64,000 nucleotides of DNA from Nothopassalora personata (lineage: Eukaryota; Ascomycota; Dothideomycetes; Mycosphaerellales; Mycosphaerellaceae), in the NCBI GenBank assembly GCA_033816765.1, contig CM066298.1, forward strand, positions 372,001 to 436,000. The letters run 5' to 3'. Below, in pieces: positions 63,293-64,000 of this stretch (positions are counted from its first letter, which is position 1; every line of letters starts with the position of its first letter). The notes below the pieces were generated by a model. The model made no database searches. It was given only the letters and a program-made list of their open reading frames with translations, and was not told the DNA's origin. The position numbers and the translations under genes are program-made.

Positions 63293-64000
63293 CTCGATTG
63301 ATTGATTGATTGGGGGGGGGGGGGATTATTCTTTTTTTTCTTTTCTTGAGTAGTCTTGTCTTCTAGTAGATAGAAGATCTGGGTGGTATGGTATGCCCTT
63401 TGACATGTGTGGGTTCTAGGTCTTGCTTGCTCAGCTTTCTGTTGAAATTTCCTGATTTCCTGATAGGATCTGCAGGGCGGTTGTGGATGGTGCGCTGGGC
63501 AGAGTATGTAAAACCTCCGGTCTCGTCTCCCGGCGCATTGTGACGAATGCCGTTTGCCAGTGGCAAGTTGCAGAGTCTCCGAAGGCTGAGAGTCGGAAAC
63601 CTTTGCGCTTCGACGTTCCAATGTCCCTCATTTCCGCTGTTCGTTCGCCGGTCTTGTAAGCTGACACCGCTAGATGAATTTGTCGCCAAGCAGCCAAGCA
63701 GCACTGTTCAAGTCCCTTCCCTCTCTTCGTCTTTTCAACCTGTCTGGCCAGAGCCTGGCTCGCCGGCAACGACCTCAATTTCATCGGTCCACTGCACACC
63801 AGAAATACTCTCCCTCTTCTCCGTAATAGACTGCAAACTCCCATACCTCTCGCTGTCCCAACTTCCAACCGCTGATCCTTTCCTCCAGATCCTCAGATCA
63901 TTCTCACTTACACACTCCTTCTCTTATGCAACCTCTTCGACCCCTCCAACACTTCCAATCCTACAACTTCCTCATTCACCTCCACCGTCGTCTTAGTCTC
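63293..64000. other. Right edge, no supported gene
   Basis: After the stop at 63292 come a G13 run (63312-63324) and a T-rich run. Plus-strand frames up to the edge are Ser/Pro/Leu-rich and CT-rich, like a 5' leader of a gene beyond the window. Confidence 0.4.

Noticed and set aside
1..64000. tRNA and rRNA genes
   Set aside because: No convincing GGTTCGAATCC-type B box with a matching A box and cloverleaf was found; isolated GTTCGAA words lie inside protein genes or lack partners. A tRNAscan-SE run would settle it.

Overview
This is a nuclear genomic window from a filamentous ascomycete, most likely a Dothideomycete. Genes carry short 50-60 nt GT-AG introns with CTAAC/CTGAC-type branch sites, and the set includes fungal housekeeping genes (RPS4, SLU7, SCO1, a phosphopantothenate-cysteine ligase), an AzgA purine permease, an OPT transporter, fungal MFS carriers, a HET-type incompatibility relic, and a transposon degraded in the way caused by repeat-induced point mutation (RIP). 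The lineage call is inference; nothing in the window fixes a species.

Layout. 0-7.7 kb: an AflR-like Zn2Cys6 regulator fragment, an NmrA/AvfA-like NAD(P)-binding protein, a glutathione S-transferase fused to a CmcJ/AsaB-type Fe(II) hydroxylase, ACC deaminase and an Arb2-domain protein. 8-15.4 kb: the intact ribosomal protein gene RPS4 lies between gene relics (an F-box-like relic, an alcohol dehydrogenase tail and an FAD monooxygenase). The FAD monooxygenase relic is split by a 561-bp foldback element with perfect 10-bp target duplications. 15.7-19 kb: AzgA purine permease (apparently with ACG in place of its start ATG) and an SDR. 19.3-25.2 kb: a 5'-truncated GIT1-type transporter relic, then a 4.8-kb RIP-degraded DNA transposon with perfect 30-bp terminal inverted repeats. 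It carries relics of an integrase-like transposase and a cysteine-rich accessory protein. 25.4-31 kb: a Liz1/FEN2-type carrier, an EthD-domain protein, a HET relic, a copia RNase H fragment and SCO1. 31-41 kb: poorly conserved hypothetical genes, a small secreted cysteine-rich protein, a MaoC-domain protein, a broken ATP-grasp gene and a head-to-head pair of a small zinc-finger-like family (one copy decayed). 41.2-45.1 kb: a tandem array of Knh1-like single-pass membrane proteins with a shared cytosolic tail motif (WEAPALLE core); one copy is intact, two are broken and one is reduced to its tail. 45.8-63.3 kb: well-preserved SLU7, CAB2, OPT, an SVOP-like carrier, a large EGF-domain membrane protein and a disordered protein.

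The window therefore alternates between a dynamic core (about 8-45 kb), rich in decayed and duplicated genes and mobile DNA, and conserved flanks. No PKS, NRPS or complete biosynthetic cluster is present, and I saw no tRNA, rRNA or CRISPR array.

The most interesting observations are the Knh1-like array with its common tail motif, the inverted zinc-finger pair, the foldback insertion into the FAD monooxygenase relic, the RIP-killed two-gene transposon, the GST-hydroxylase fusion and the apparent ACG start of the purine permease.
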